Of a stretch of 64,000 nt of DNA, positions 34,812 to 46,480 are shown piece after piece (position 1 is the first letter of the stretch; each line of letters starts with the position of its first letter). Made by a program: the position numbers and the translations under genes. The notes beneath the pieces are model-generated. The model saw only the letters and a list, made by a program, of their open reading frames with translations. It had not been told where the DNA came from and did no database searches. Source of the stretch: Sorex araneus (lineage: Eukaryota > Chordata > Mammalia > Eulipotyphla > Soricidae); assembly GCF_027595985.1 (NCBI RefSeq), contig NC_073307.1:13945432-14009431 (forward strand), written 5' to 3'.

Positions 34812-34866
<55 letters not shown>
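34812..34866 (+). repeat. TCA/CAT trinucleotide microsatellite
   Basis: Eighteen perfect TCA triplets forming the expanded 3' tail of the reverse-strand RTE-tailed element copy b. Confidence 0.95.
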
Positions 34867-34868
<2 letters not shown>

Positions 34869-35525
34869 CGTTGATCGTCGAATTTCTCAAGCAGTCTCAG
34901 TAACATCTCCATTCATCCAAACCCTGAGATTTTAGAAGCCTCTCTCCACTCATCCTTCCAATGATGTAGTACTAGAGGCTCTTTCAGGGTCAGAGGAATG
35001 AGACCCAGCTTGTTACTGGTTTTGGCATATTAATACACCAGGGGGACCTTGCCAGGCTCTCCCATTTGGGCAGGAAACTCCCAGTAGTTTGCCAGGTTCT
35101 CCCAGAGGGAGAAGTAGGTTATAAGATATAACCTTATATAACCTTCGGGACCGCACTCTTCTGGGAGCTGGCTTTTAAGTCTCTGGATGCTGGCCGTTGA
35201 CAGGATTACACGACGCCAGGGGCAGTCCCTGGGAATGACTACCTAGCTGCTGGGAGATGGGAAATCTGGGCGGAGGAGGCCCAGTCCCGATCCGAGCAAC
35301 CTTGGAGGTCTCAGCTCCGGGTCCCACACACCTGGGTTCCTCTGCCGGTTCCTGCATGCTCGTCAAACGTGTGGAGAGGGGCCTTGAGCATGGCTGTGGC
35401 TAGGCTCCGGAAGTCTTTGGCCGCCGGGAGCTCTGCTCAGGGTGGGGAGGGAAGCTGGAGCCCATCCCCTCTGAGGAGGCCCTGGGGAAGACAGCCAGGC
35501 GTGTGGGCAAGAGACTCTCTTTTAT
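34812..35525 (-). mobile_element. Long RTE-tailed non-autonomous element, copy b
   Basis: A full reverse-strand copy of about 710 bp. Read on the minus strand it starts GAGTCTCTTGCCCACACGCC and passes through the promoter-like monomer (CTCAAGGCCCCTCTCCACAC). It then reaches the TATAGCCTA-type junction and the shared body, and ends in the RTE tail. The tail has expanded into 18 perfect ATG/CAT triplets (34,812-34,866). It differs from copy a by point changes and small indels only. Confidence 0.75.
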
Positions 35526-37052
35526 GCTCAGTATAGAAACATTATCATCACAAAGTAGAACAATGTACAATCATTCAGGAAAAGGTAATAAAGGGAAAAG
35601 ACAGAAGAAACCAGGCAGAATTTCCAAGAGTCCTCTCCACATGGAGTGCCTTGAGATACATTTTAGTGATCCTAGGAATAAATCAAAACAACATAGGAAA
35701 TGTTGTGTACCAAGAAAGTTCATTCTAGACCCACTGACCCAAGGTTCTTACTGGGATAGAATACAAAATCCTCATTCCATAATCTCACAAGAAAAGCAAA
35801 GATTCTGCATAGGCCATATTCTAGGCATAAGTTAGGCTCAATGACTAGCTCTTATGAGTGAAGGGCCTGATGGGAACCTGCTCAGGACCCAAATTTCTAC
35901 ATGGCCACTTTGCCAGCAAACCTTTAGAAGGATCAGTGTTTCAACAACAGAGCTGTTTTGCCAAAAACTCGGAACATCAATGGCACCTCTGCTAATCTCT
36001 CATATGAGGGATGATATTTAAAAAAAAAAAGGAAAGGGAATGGATCATGGAAAACAAACCCTTAGGCTCTGATAACAGTACTGTTTTGAACTGATTTTAC
36101 CAGAGGGAGGACACTGGGGGGCAAGGAACACAGTGGATGGTGACGGAAGGACAGTGGTGTAGAGTCTGGACCCTTAGAGACAGTTAGGATGCAGTACAAC
36201 ACATCAAATGCATAAACTTTGACACTGTTGTAAACCAAGTTACCTCAGTACCAATACAATCTGTTTTTAGGCATAAAGGAAAATTGAACATCCAATACAA
36301 TGAAAAGTTCACTGCAGATGATTCACCCATTTTTAGCTGTTTGAATATTAACACTGTACTAGATAAATATTTTCTCTGGTGGGGAAAAAAGTGCTCTTGC
36401 ATTGCTCTCTGTATTTGAGTTTGGAAATACCAACCTCTTTTCTTTTTTTGAGTTTTTAATCTTGTAAAAATAAAACACTTTTTCCCATTCCCATTTTTCA
36501 TGAGGAGGCTGTTGAGCTTCCACTTCACCCCCAACTTTTCTCACCACTCAAGCTCGCCTCTCCCAGGGAAGGGCAAGGAATCGAGCTCAGTTTGGGGAAC
36601 ATTCTCGGCACTACCTGGCTTTGTGACTCGATGGTCTTCTGACATGACAGGGACTGCCTCTTTGATGAGGAGACCTCCTCCATCCGGGATTTAAAGCTGG
36701 TTTCTCTGCTGAAGTCTGAGGTTCCCTGAGGTTCCCTGTGACAAACCAATGGCTTTGCAGCTATTTCGCCAACTTTGCTTTGTTTTTCTTGCTCTTAATT
36801 CACTCCATTAACCAAGCAGAGAAAGGGTTTCTATACATTGAGGTTCCCTCTGAAACCAAATGAAGAGAAACAAGGACTATTTCAAAAGTGGGGCACGTTT
36901 GTTATTAGAGTGGTATTTCCCCTCCCTTAATAGACTGAATCTTTTAAAATATGTTCTTACTGTTTTAATCAATATGTAATTGCCATGTTATTATCTTATG
37001 ACCATAAAATAAATATATTTTTCACAAATAAATCAGAGTTGTTTATACTGCA

Positions 37053-37187
37053 AAATACTAGACATCTTTAAAATCACAGAAATACTAGACATCTTTAAAA
37101 TCACAGAAATACTAGACTTCTTTAAAATCACAGAAATACTAGACTTCTTTAAAATCACAGAAATACTAGACTTCTTTAAAATCACAG
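37053..37187 (+). repeat. 27-bp minisatellite, five tandem copies
   Basis: Five head-to-tail units of exactly 27 bp (AAATACTAGACATCTTTAAA plus ATCACAG) start at 37,053, 37,080, 37,107, 37,134 and 37,161. Units 1-2 read GACATC and units 3-5 GACTTC; otherwise the units are identical. The near-perfect identity indicates recent expansion. Confidence 0.97.
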
Positions 37188-37740
37188 TGGCGCTTAGCTA
37201 ATCCTTCCTATAAATAAGGTAAAACTCACAACAATGACCTTGAAACTGCCTTCAACCCTAATCCCATAAAATAATGGGATACACTGGCTCTAGATGGATA
37301 GCTGAATTCTATATGTTCAATGTATTGATGTTGAAGCTGATTTTTAAAATACTTTTCAACCTCCTCAGTTGGCTTTTAATTCCTTCAGCAGGAGGTCTGG
37401 AAACAAAAGCTTTTGTAGAAATGTGTAGTACCCAGAGATTCAGGTCTCTGATTCAATTTTGCAACCAAAATTCCTCAGTAATATATTGTTTATTCAGCTT
37501 AGAATTTACTGACATAGTTGATGTCAAGTCTTCTTAAGGTTCTCTCTTTCAAGGACCTGATTTTTTTCTGAATTGGGGACCAAATGGCTATCTTCTCATG
37601 TGAAACTGCAAGTTATGTAACAGCTGTGTCAGGAAGCATTAAACTCAGTCATCATGTCAGGGACTCAGTTTCTAAGAAGCCTGAAGGAACAGATCTCACT
37701 ATTATCGCTCTTTGAAAGAAGAGAAATATTTTTCTCTCCC

Positions 37741-38436
37741 TGCTACCCACAGAGTCTCTTGCCCCTGCACCTGGCTGTCTTCACCAGGGCCCCCTGGAGC
37801 AGGGCAGGTTGAGTTTCCCTCCCCGCCCTGAGCAGAGCCTTGGCAGCCGAAGACTTCCATAACCCAGCCACAGCCATGCTCAAGGCCCCTCTCCACATGT
37901 TTGGACAAGCCTCATGCATGAAGAAACCGGCAGAGGAACCCAGGTGTGCGGGACCCGGAGCTGAGATCTCCAAACCTGTTCAGATCAGGACTGGGCCTCC
38001 TCCACCCAGATCCCCCATTTTCCAGTAGCTTGGCAGCCACACCCACAAACTGCCCCTGGTGCTGTGTAACCCATCAATGGCCAAGATCCAGAGACTATAA
38101 AACAATACTCCCGGAAGCATGCAGCCACATTCGTGGCCATGTGAACTCTTGTAGCCTAGTTCTCTCTCTCTCTCAGAGAACCTGGCAAGGTACTGAGAGC
38201 ACCCCGCACGCATGGCAGAACCTGGCAAGCTCTCCATGGTGTATTCAATATGTCAAACACAGTAACAATGATGGGTCTTACTTCCCTTACCCTGAAAGAG
38301 TCTCCAATGCATAACCGCTGGAAAGAACGACTAAAGAGAGGCTGCTAAAATCTCAGGGCTAGGATGAATGGAGATGTTACGGCACCTGCTTGAGCAAATC
38401 GATGATCAACGGGATGACAGTGATACAGTGCCCCAC
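37741..38436 (+). mobile_element. Long RTE-tailed non-autonomous element, copy c
   Basis: A near-complete copy starting around AGAGTCTCTTGCCCCTGCAC. The monomer includes GCCACAGCCATGCTCAAGGC and AGATCCCCCATTTTCCAGTA, and ends GAGACTATAAAAC. The body begins GCATGCAGCCACATTCGTGG and TAGCCTAGTTCTC. The 3' end reads CTTGAGCAAATCGATGATCA followed by ACGGGATGACAGTGATACAGTG. The tail can be translated as LLEQIDDQRDDSDT, matching the RTE C-terminus (PLKQIKDQRDDK). Confidence 0.78.
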
Positions 38437-39071
38437 ACAACCACTCTTCTTGAGCAAGGATTGGGGGTTGAGTCACACTGCAGTGCTTTCGAGGATATTC
38501 CTAATTCTGTGCTCAGGAGTGACACCACTTGGGTCAACGGAATGCAAAACCAGTGTCCTACTATCCCTGTTCTACATCTCTAGCTCTAGGAAGAAAAATA
38601 TTAAGTGCAATGTTGTGTAGAGCCCCCGAATACCTTCATTGGTATTTGGTAGCCAATGAGATACCCTCTGCTATTCCCTCAATAAAACTAGAACTCAGAA
38701 TGATAAAGTGGCTTTCTTTTATGCATTGAATCAGCTTGATACCTACTTCAAGCATCCTCCATGTTTATTTGCATTGGGATAGATTGAAAGACAGGAAGTA
38801 CAGTGATAAAATTGACCGTAAAAGATATGAGCTTAAGGAAATGAGGAGAGAATGCAGTATTCAGGGGCCACATGCATTCGTGCACTGAATTCATAGGGAC
38901 CAAGCAGCATGTGACAGAATTACTGTATGTGGTCCTGGTGGCCCGAAGCACCACTGGGCCTGAGCACTTACCCATCAACCTGGGTGACTGATGTCTGCCT
39001 ACATTGGCCCTCTGACCCCCACAAAACTGCAAGGGATGTCTGGGATAAGTGAACATATAAGTAAATAAGTA

Positions 39072-39310
39072 GAACTGTAGCACTGTCATCCCGTTGTTTA
39101 TCAATTTGCTCCAGTAACATCTCCATTGTGAGACTTGTTGTTACTGTTTTTGGCATATCGAATATGCCACAGGTAGCTTGCCAGGCTCTGCTGTGCAGGC
39201 GGGATACTCTCAGTAGCTTGCAGGGCTCTCTGAGAGGGACGAAGGAATTGAATCCGGGTCGGCCGCATGCAAGGCAAACTCCCTACCCGCTGTGCTATTG
39301 CTCCAGTCCA
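39072..39310 (-). mobile_element. RTE-tailed SINE
   Basis: A reverse-strand full-length copy with a 10-bp or so internal gap in the tail (TTGCTCCAGTAACATCTCC lacks the GAGCGGGCAC segment). The flanks TAAATAAGTA at 39,062-39,071 and 39,313-39,322 are a target-site duplication. Confidence 0.87.
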
Positions 39311-40680
39311 ACTAAATAAGTAAGTAAATACATAAGTGGGGGCTGGGCAGAGAAAAAGAAAACTAGCTTAAGTTGGGTTCGTGTTTTTAAGGCAGGGATG
39401 GAGCAAACTGTTCTGAGAACACAATCAGGACTTGGTGTCCTCCCGCTCTGCTTTGCTCCGCTCCTTCTCAGCAGGCTTCCCCCAGGCGATGGTAATGAGA
39501 GCCACTGGCAGATGCAAGTCCTCTCAGCATAGAAATTTGGAGAGAAAGATAATATTTTCCCACAGGTCCAGATAAAACCTAAAAAAGGGTGCTGACTGAC
39601 ACTGCTTATCTATCCCTGAGATAAGCTGTCTGGAAGAAGGGGAAAGTGTGGTCACAAAATATAAAGTTCCTCAGTAACACATCAGAGAAGTTACCAAGAA
39701 GACAAGGGTGAGGGGGTGATTTATTAAAACATGGGATGCATATCCCTTCCTGTCTTTCCATCTTCATGGAATGATAGCTTCCATCTTCATGGGAGATAGC
39801 TCAAAGCACTGTTTACAGACTTTGTATGTGGTAGGCCTGCGTTTGGTCCGTGGGACAGTATAGAACCCAGCACCACAGGAAATGACCTCTAAGCAGTTAG
39901 GACTAACCCCAGAGTTCTGCTAGGTTTGCAAGGTCCCATAAAATAAAAAGTTAATAGACTAGACACATCTTGGTTCTGACTGTTCTCTGGAACTCTGCAG
40001 CATGTTTATGTGTACAGGGATGGTCATTTACTATAGACTGGCCACTCACACTGTTAACTCTCAACCACTGAAAGTTGAAATTGAAATAGCAACAACAGCG
40101 AGTGGTTGGAATGAAAACTCATGGCCACCTGCGGAAGAAGGAAACTCTATGCCTTCCTGCTGCTTAGGTCCCCAGTTCTTCTCTATATAGTTCTTCAGCT
40201 ACTTTATGGTCAGGAAGTAGTTTGTCAGCTATTTTCCCTTCATCCTTAGAGGTAAATTGTTAGTGGGAGTCTATCCAACTGCCACTTCTTGAGAGCAGAA
40301 GCACTAGTTGGTGCCTAAGAGCAACCAGGCCCAGCAACCAACCTCCATCCAAAAAAGTAAATAAATAAATATTAGCATACAAGGTTCAACATGTAACACC
40401 ATGGTAGTAATCTCTTATACAAGGGCTTGATGACTCCAGGCTGAGAGACAAATCTTCACACATCTTCCTCTTAGGAAACTTTCCATCACTTTAAAAAGAT
40501 TATTCATAACAAGCAATTCAGAATAATTTAGGACCTGCTTGGAGGGAAGGCTATGGTGGTGGTGGGAAAATTTGAAATCATGGTGGTGGAAAAGTACAAT
40601 GGTGTTGGGATTGATGTTGGAATATTTAATGTAATATATTATTGTTTATTGCTATTGTTTATCCAAATTATTATTTATCC

Positions 40681-41223
40681 AAGCCTGCTTGGATAGGGAC
40701 TGGGCCTCTTCTGTCCAGATCCCCCATTTTTCAGTAGCTAGGTGGTCACACCCAGAAACTGCCCCTGAAGCTGTGTAATCCCATCAATGGCTAACATCCA
40801 GAGACTATAAAACCAAGCTCCCAGAACAGAGTGACGCAGAATCTCTTGCCCCAGTGCTAGGCTGTCTTCACCGGTGCCCCTCGAAGGGGGTGGGTTGAGT
40901 TTCCCTCCCCACCCCGAGCAGAGCCCCCACAGCCAAAGACCTCTGGAACCCGGCCGCACGACATCTTATAGCCTAGTTCTCCCTCTTGGAGAACCTGGCA
41001 AGCTACCAAGAGTTTTCTGCCCACATGGGAGAGCCTGGCAAACTCCCTGTGGTGTATTCATATGCCCAAAAGAGTAACAATGGTGGGGCTCATTCCCCTG
41101 ACCCTGAACGAGCTTCCAATGTGGCACTGTTGGGATAGAAGAGTAAAGAGAGGCTTCTAAGAACTTGGGGCTAGGACGAATGGAGACGTTACTGAGACTG
41201 CTCAAGAAAATCGACAATCAACG

Positions 41224-41259
<36 letters not shown>
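40681..41259 (+). mobile_element. Long RTE-tailed non-autonomous element, copy d (tandem 5' monomers)
   Basis: The 5' end is rearranged relative to the other copies. The downstream half of one monomer (GATCCCCCATTTTTCAGTAG to CCAGAGACTATAAAACC, ending near 40,833) is followed directly by the beginning of a second monomer (CAGAATCTCTTGCCCCAGTG). That second unit is cut short at AACCCGGCCGCAC and continues into the shared body. This implies a tandem head-to-tail monomer arrangement in the source element. The 3' end is the RTE-like tail ending in about eleven GAT triplets (41,225-41,258). Confidence 0.72.
41225..41258 (+). repeat. GAT trinucleotide microsatellite
   Basis: About eleven GAT triplets that grow directly out of the GGGATGA tail of RTE-tailed element copy d. 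Confidence 0.95.
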
Positions 41260-41260
<1 letters not shown>

Positions 41261-41744
41261 ATTATTGTGAATATCTTTATGAAACAAAAATAAAAATAGG
41301 GGGTGGAAACAGAGCATCCAGGCCCTTGCCCTCATCTACAGCTGCTCAGTTAACTCTCAGTCAGTCCTGGGGGCAAACTGCTCTGGCCAATGTCGGGGGT
41401 GGGGGAAGCATGTCCACGTACCTGTTGTACTTAGGGAATGTTGGAGTATTTCTCTCCTCCTCTCTCTCTTCTCTGGGAGCAAGAAGCATGATGACCTACA
41501 ACTCCTGAACATCAGAGGCCAATTTAAAGCAGGACGAGCAACTCGCAGGAGAGAGTAGTGAGACTGATCTCTTGGTCTCCATCTGGCACTGAATTAGGCA
41601 TCTCTGGAACCTCTGGACTTCTTGATAATTGGGATAATAAATATTCACATCATTCAAGCACAACTGACTTGGTTTTGGATTGGGGATGTTTTTAATTGTT
41701 TTATTATTATTTTTTAAATTAATCTATTTTTTAACCTATCTTTT

Positions 41745-42175
41745 AAAAAAAATATTTATTTTTATTGAATCACCATGAGAAAAGTCACAAAGCTTTCAGG
41801 CTTACATCTCAGTCGTACAATGATCAAGCACCCATCCCTTCACCAGTACATATGTTCCACCACCAAGAACCCCAGTATACCTTCCATCCCACCCCCCTGC
41901 CATGTGTGGCTGATGATTTTCACTTCACTTTCTCTTTACTTTGATTACATTCAATATTTCAACAGAAAACTCACTATTATTATTTGGAATTTTCTCCCAA
42001 CCATCAGACCTGCTGAAAAGGCATCATTTGATAATTTGTTTTCCATTGCTGAGAATGAAGAGCATATGAGGTCTTGAATTTCTGGTATTTTAGTAATGAA
42101 GTCCAGAGAAATTTCTTCCAGAAGTCGCATCACTGCAAGCTCGTACCTCTCTTTAGTGGGCCTTATAAGATGGTG
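41745..42175 (-). mobile_element. L1 3' end and adjoining repeat-like DNA
   Basis: In reverse orientation, the first 160 bp are a clear L1 3' end (TATTGAATCACCATGAGAAA, CAATGATCAAGCACCCATCC, CTTCACCAGTACATATGTTC). The following AACAGAAAACTCACTATT to GATGGTGGCTGCCACGCCGC looks repeat-derived but I cannot place it in a family. Confidence 0.65.
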
Positions 42176-42554
42176 GCTGCCACGCCGCCACTGGGGAAAG
42201 GAAAGGCAAGAGAGAAAAACCTTTCCCTTCCTGGGGCGGCATGAGGCCGTAGCTTAGTTCACAGTCTAGAGGCATTTCTGCAAGAAGTTGCTGGGTGCCA
42301 AAAGTAGTTACTTGGTCTCTGGGATCATGGGAGTTCAGGAACGGAGGAGTCGTTTGTGTGTGGCTGCTCGGGGTCACTTCTGGGTGGCTATTGTTTATTT
42401 TTTGATTTTTTTAAACTTACTTTGGTAGTAAGCTAAGTAAAATGAGCTATCCGACATATTTTCAACAATTTTCACTTTCATCTAATGCCCAATTCTGCTA
42501 TTTTCTATAAAAGAATTTTAAACTAATAGATTGTGGTCTCAAGAATGATAAGTC

Positions 42555-42722
42555 TGGGGCCGGAGCCATAGTACAGCGGGTAGGGAGTTTGTCCTGCACT
42601 CAGCCAGCCTGGGTTCAATCCCCAGCATTTCATATGATCCCCCAAGGATTAATTCCTGAGTGCAGAGCTAGGGGTAACTCCTAAAGCATCTCTGGGTATG
42701 ATCCAAAAAGCAAAAAAAAAGA
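42555..42722 (+). mobile_element. SOR-type SINE
   Basis: A full-length + strand copy: GGGGCCGGAGCCATAGTACA, B box GGTTCAATCCC, body GCATTTCATATGATCCCCCA, tail GATCCAAAAAGC plus A-run. Short GATAAG flanks fit a target duplication. Confidence 0.87.
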
Positions 42723-43944
42723 AAGATAAGGTTACTTTTATATTAATACTCCAAACCTGTGACTCTGCCCCCACACCCACCTGATTTGCAGGAAATCCAT
42801 CTGTTCTTTGTGTGTCTTTCCTTAAACGTTTCTTAAAACCCCATTGGAATTTTTAGATTAGTTCTTAAAACGTGACTAGCTATCTTTTATCTATCATAAG
42901 TATATTCATTCTAAGTAAGCACTATAATTTACTTAAACTTTCCCCTAGAGTTTTCATTTAGATTTCATCCAATTTTTTGTTGCTACAAGGCTCTGATATA
43001 ATGACTATAAAACTGTATTTTCAGAAATTTTCATATGTCATTTTCCCAAAATAGAATCCTATGTTAGCAAATGCAAATATTTAAAAGTCCAGTTTCCTTG
43101 CAGAAGAGTTGTATTAATTTATTCTTTAACGGAGAATGAATGAGAGTACCTGTTTCACCACATTCTTAACAGTGCTAAACATTCTTTCTCTTCTTCTTCC
43201 TTTCTTTCTTTCCTCACCCTCCCTCTCTTCCTCTTTTATTTCCTCCCTCTTTTTCTGGTACCTTTAAATAAGCTTAGTTTTAGTGTGTATAATTCAGCTC
43301 AGCTCTGCCAACCACCAGAGATGTTGCTGGCAGGGTCTTTGGGAAAAACCTATCAGTAGGGCCTCCCCCCATTAAACTGTAAATACTTCATCAACAGAGA
43401 TGACAGCTCTCCACAGAGATAATTCACAGTACCGCCTACAGTCTGAAAGTTCTTGAAGTTCTGTCATCTTTTAAACTGTCTTTAACCAGCATCTCAGTTT
43501 GGAAGATGAAATAATCACATTATTCAAAAAGGATAACATACTTTGGACTATGCTTCCTTCGGGTGTTTTTACTTATACTACCACCATCTATGTTCTACTG
43601 GTGACCTGTCTATCTATCTGTCACCTATCTACTCTTAATTTGAAAGGCAAAGAATTATATTTGAAAATAAGCACATGTATATTCCATCATACCAATATCA
43701 ACTTTGCTCTGATTATATCTTTCTCCAATATAAACACTTGGGATTTCTGTCAATGGAAATTAAAAATAAGAATCAATTACAGAAGTCTCTGTGCTGAGGA
43801 AAAAAGGGATATTCTTAATAGAAAGAAATAAAAATCACAGACAGTCTTATGGAGGACTAAAGTTTTATTGTAGGGAAGGTCTAAATAGGATTATTACAAG
43901 TACAAAGTGAAAATTCCATCTCCTAACGCAATATAGGTAAGATG

Positions 43945-44252
43945 TACCATTGGGAGATGTGTGCTCAATGTAGACAAAGGACCAAACATAATGGCCTCTC
44001 AGTATCTGTATTGCAAACCATAATGCCCAAAAGTAGAGAGAGAGTAAAAAAGAAAGTGCCTGCTCTAAAGGCAGGAAGTTGGGTGGGTGGGGGTGGGGGA
44101 GGGATACTCAGGACTTTGGTGATGGGAAATGTACACTGGTGTAGGGATGGGTGTTCGATCATTGTATGACTGAAACTCAATCATTGAAACTCAAACTCAA
44201 TCACGCTTTGTAAATGTATCTCACAGTGATTCAATGAAAAAAATAACACAAA
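43945..44252 (+). mobile_element. L1 3' UTR fragment
   Basis: ATTGGGAGATGTGTGCTCAA, GCCTGCTCTAAAGGCAGGAA, a G-rich run near 44,085, GTACACTGGTGTAGGGATGG, and TCACAGTGATTCAATGAAAA. A short internal duplication of the GAAACTCAATCA motif lies at about 44,172-44,205. Confidence 0.82.
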
Positions 44253-45733
44253 AGAATGAGAAATACCTTGGATGCTGTGCTCAGGAAAGTTTAAAATACA
44301 GAATTGGGGGTTACTGGGTCTCAAATTCTTCCTAGAGAAGGAAATGTGAGAAAGATATCCAGGAGACAGAGCAGGGAAGAGGCTGCCACTGAAGGCTCTG
44401 GGGGAACTTTTAACTGGAGAGGAAGAATGATGGAGAAAAGGGGGAGTTGGGGCAAAAAGTTGGTTATGAAAAGAATATGAATATGACAAGGAATCTGTAA
44501 TTTGTAGAGTTGACAATGAAAGTAAGTGAAAGCTTTTAGGCAGGTGAAGACAAGAAAACAATCCCTGGAAAGCAATTTGACTATGATAAGAGTCAATGTC
44601 ATTCATTTCTTTAAATACTTCCACTTTTCCACCAAACACACACCCAATCAGCTTTCATAGGCATATGTTCCCTAATTTACAAACCTCAACCACAAGATTG
44701 TACTTTCAAAGATTGGCTGTTTATCTATTCCCACGCTTTAGGTGAGTATCTATACATATCAGTATCACAGTTTCTCAACCGTTTTTAAAAACAACTTTTA
44801 CCTCTTGAAGGTAATAGTACCCAACTTAGAATGTCTCAGTTGGAGGAGGAGTAGAATTGGATAGGGTGACAAAACATGTCTGAAACTTTACAAAAAGATT
44901 GAGTTTCTCATAGCATTCATACAAGCAAGGACAAGAAACTGGGGACTTGGTTGGGGGAAATAAACACATTGAGTTAGAGCTATGGGAATGGAGGAAGAAT
45001 GATTTTAAGCAAGGAGGACAAATTAAAGGGCCAGGAAGAGCCTGGATGTATTCTCTAGGTAGCCACCTCTGCGAGACATGGCAGTGTTTGCACCAAGATT
45101 TTCAGGAGTGAGCGACGTGGGCCCAGCGAGTCAGCAGATAATCAGTCACAGGCATCTGAGATGGCAAATGGGGCCCGTTAGCTCTGATCCTCCCAGACAT
45201 GCTTTGCCCTGTGGCTGACTCTAAGGACAACTGACAGGTCAGAGAAGACATGGAGTCAAGACACAGACGCTGCAAATGAGAAGGGGGAAATGATGTTCTC
45301 AGAATCTAGGGCATAAAGAGGTGAAGTCGTGTAGTGAGGACCAATCTGAGGTGCAGAAATCAGCTCAAACTTCAGCCGTAACCCCAGTTGAGCGAATCAA
45401 CTCTTGACCATCTTCAGTGAGACAAGCATGGAGGAGTTTTGGAAATAAACCCTTACATCAATCAATGAATCAATTCGTCAGTTTTCTTCATATTAACTTG
45501 GTTGTCCTGGATATGGGGATAGAACCCAGCCTTGTAGAAGGGAGTGGAACAGGTCACACAAAGGGCAACAGGGAAGGCAAGTCACAGCAAGTAGGAAGGA
45601 CTAACCAGCAGCAGCAGAAACCACCAACAGCACAGATACTGAAGAAATCACTTCTGTACACCCAGTACAAGTTGGCAGCTATGAACCCTCGGCTCTACTA
45701 ATGTGAGGAACAGGGCATTAAACGTCTCATCAT

Positions 45734-45905
45734 TGTGGGGCCATAGAAGCAGTGGGAGGCTTGGCGTGGGGTCAGGGGGATACTGGGGACATTAGTGGTG
45801 GAAAATGTACACTGGTGGAGGGATGGGTGTTCGCTCATTGTATAACTGAAACTCAAACATGAAAGCTTTGTAACTGTACCTCATAGTGATCCAATTTTTT
45901 AAAAA
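45734..45905 (+). mobile_element. L1 3'-end insertion
   Basis: GGGGATACTGGGGACATTAG, GTACACTGGTGGAGGGATGG, GTACCTCATAGTGATCCAAT and a short A/T tail. TCTCATCAT at 45,725-45,733 and 45,906-45,914 is a target-site duplication. Confidence 0.83.
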
Positions 45906-46039
45906 TCTCATCATACAGAGGATGGTAAGGAAACAAGCAGTGCAAGAGGAGGCATACAGTATGTGGTGTAGATAACATAGCCTCAGGTAAAATACCTCTT
46001 AAGGTGTTTTTCTCCTTTCCTTAGTCCAAACACTCATTA

Positions 46040-46480
46040 ACATCTTAATACTGTTAATTTTGTATGGACATAGTAAAGGCTTGTAAAGCAGCTCTCCTGG
46101 GAACATCTTGCACAGACTCAGACTACAGCGCTCAGGCCAGATTAATCATTCCTAACTCTAGCAGGGTCCGAATCTAGTTATCACTGTTTGGATCATGACA
46201 GCATTTGTCCATGACCAAACTCTTAACTTATAGTTAAGAATTAGGCACTTTGGCCAGGCCCATCTCTATGCCAGGGTAGCACACAACTCACCTCTTGCCC
46301 TGGGTCCGTCTCATTCCTCTTCGGGACCCCGCCTTTGAGGGTGCTAGGAAGTAAGGGAAACTGAGGTTTAGGTCGAGAGAACAAATGCCCAGGAGGAAAA
46401 TATCATGTAGAGTCAAATGACTCCCAGTTTACAAAAGCATAGCATTTGCTACAGTCTTCCTGTACAAAAGTATGTCGCTC
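46040..46480 (+). other. Possible decayed LTR
   Basis: CCGTCTCATTCCTCTTCGGG followed by ACCCCGCCTTTGAGG, with CTGAATAAACTATGC (a polyadenylation-like signal) about 160 bp downstream, is reminiscent of an LTR. I cannot identify ends, a target duplication or a partner LTR. Confidence 0.22.

Larger units (their letters stand above)
35526..40680. other. Intergenic: remainder of 35.5-40.7 kb
   Basis: 35,526-37,052 and 37,188-37,740 show only the minisatellite. 38,437-39,061 may hold a SINE scrap (TTCTGTGCTCAGGAGTGACA at about 38,503). 39,323-40,680 holds a weak old SINE near 39,795-39,945 and nothing else. Confidence 0.55.
41260..45724. other. Intergenic: remainder of 41.3-45.7 kb
   Basis: 41,260-41,744, 42,176-42,554, 42,723-43,944 and 44,253-45,724 contain no gene. 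ORFs of 94-152 codons at 44,181-44,639 and 45,417-45,701 lack any recognisable motif. Confidence 0.55.

Noticed and set aside
41760..41960. A hypothetical 100-codon gene at 41,775-42,077
   Set aside because: Most of it is the complement of an L1 3' UTR.
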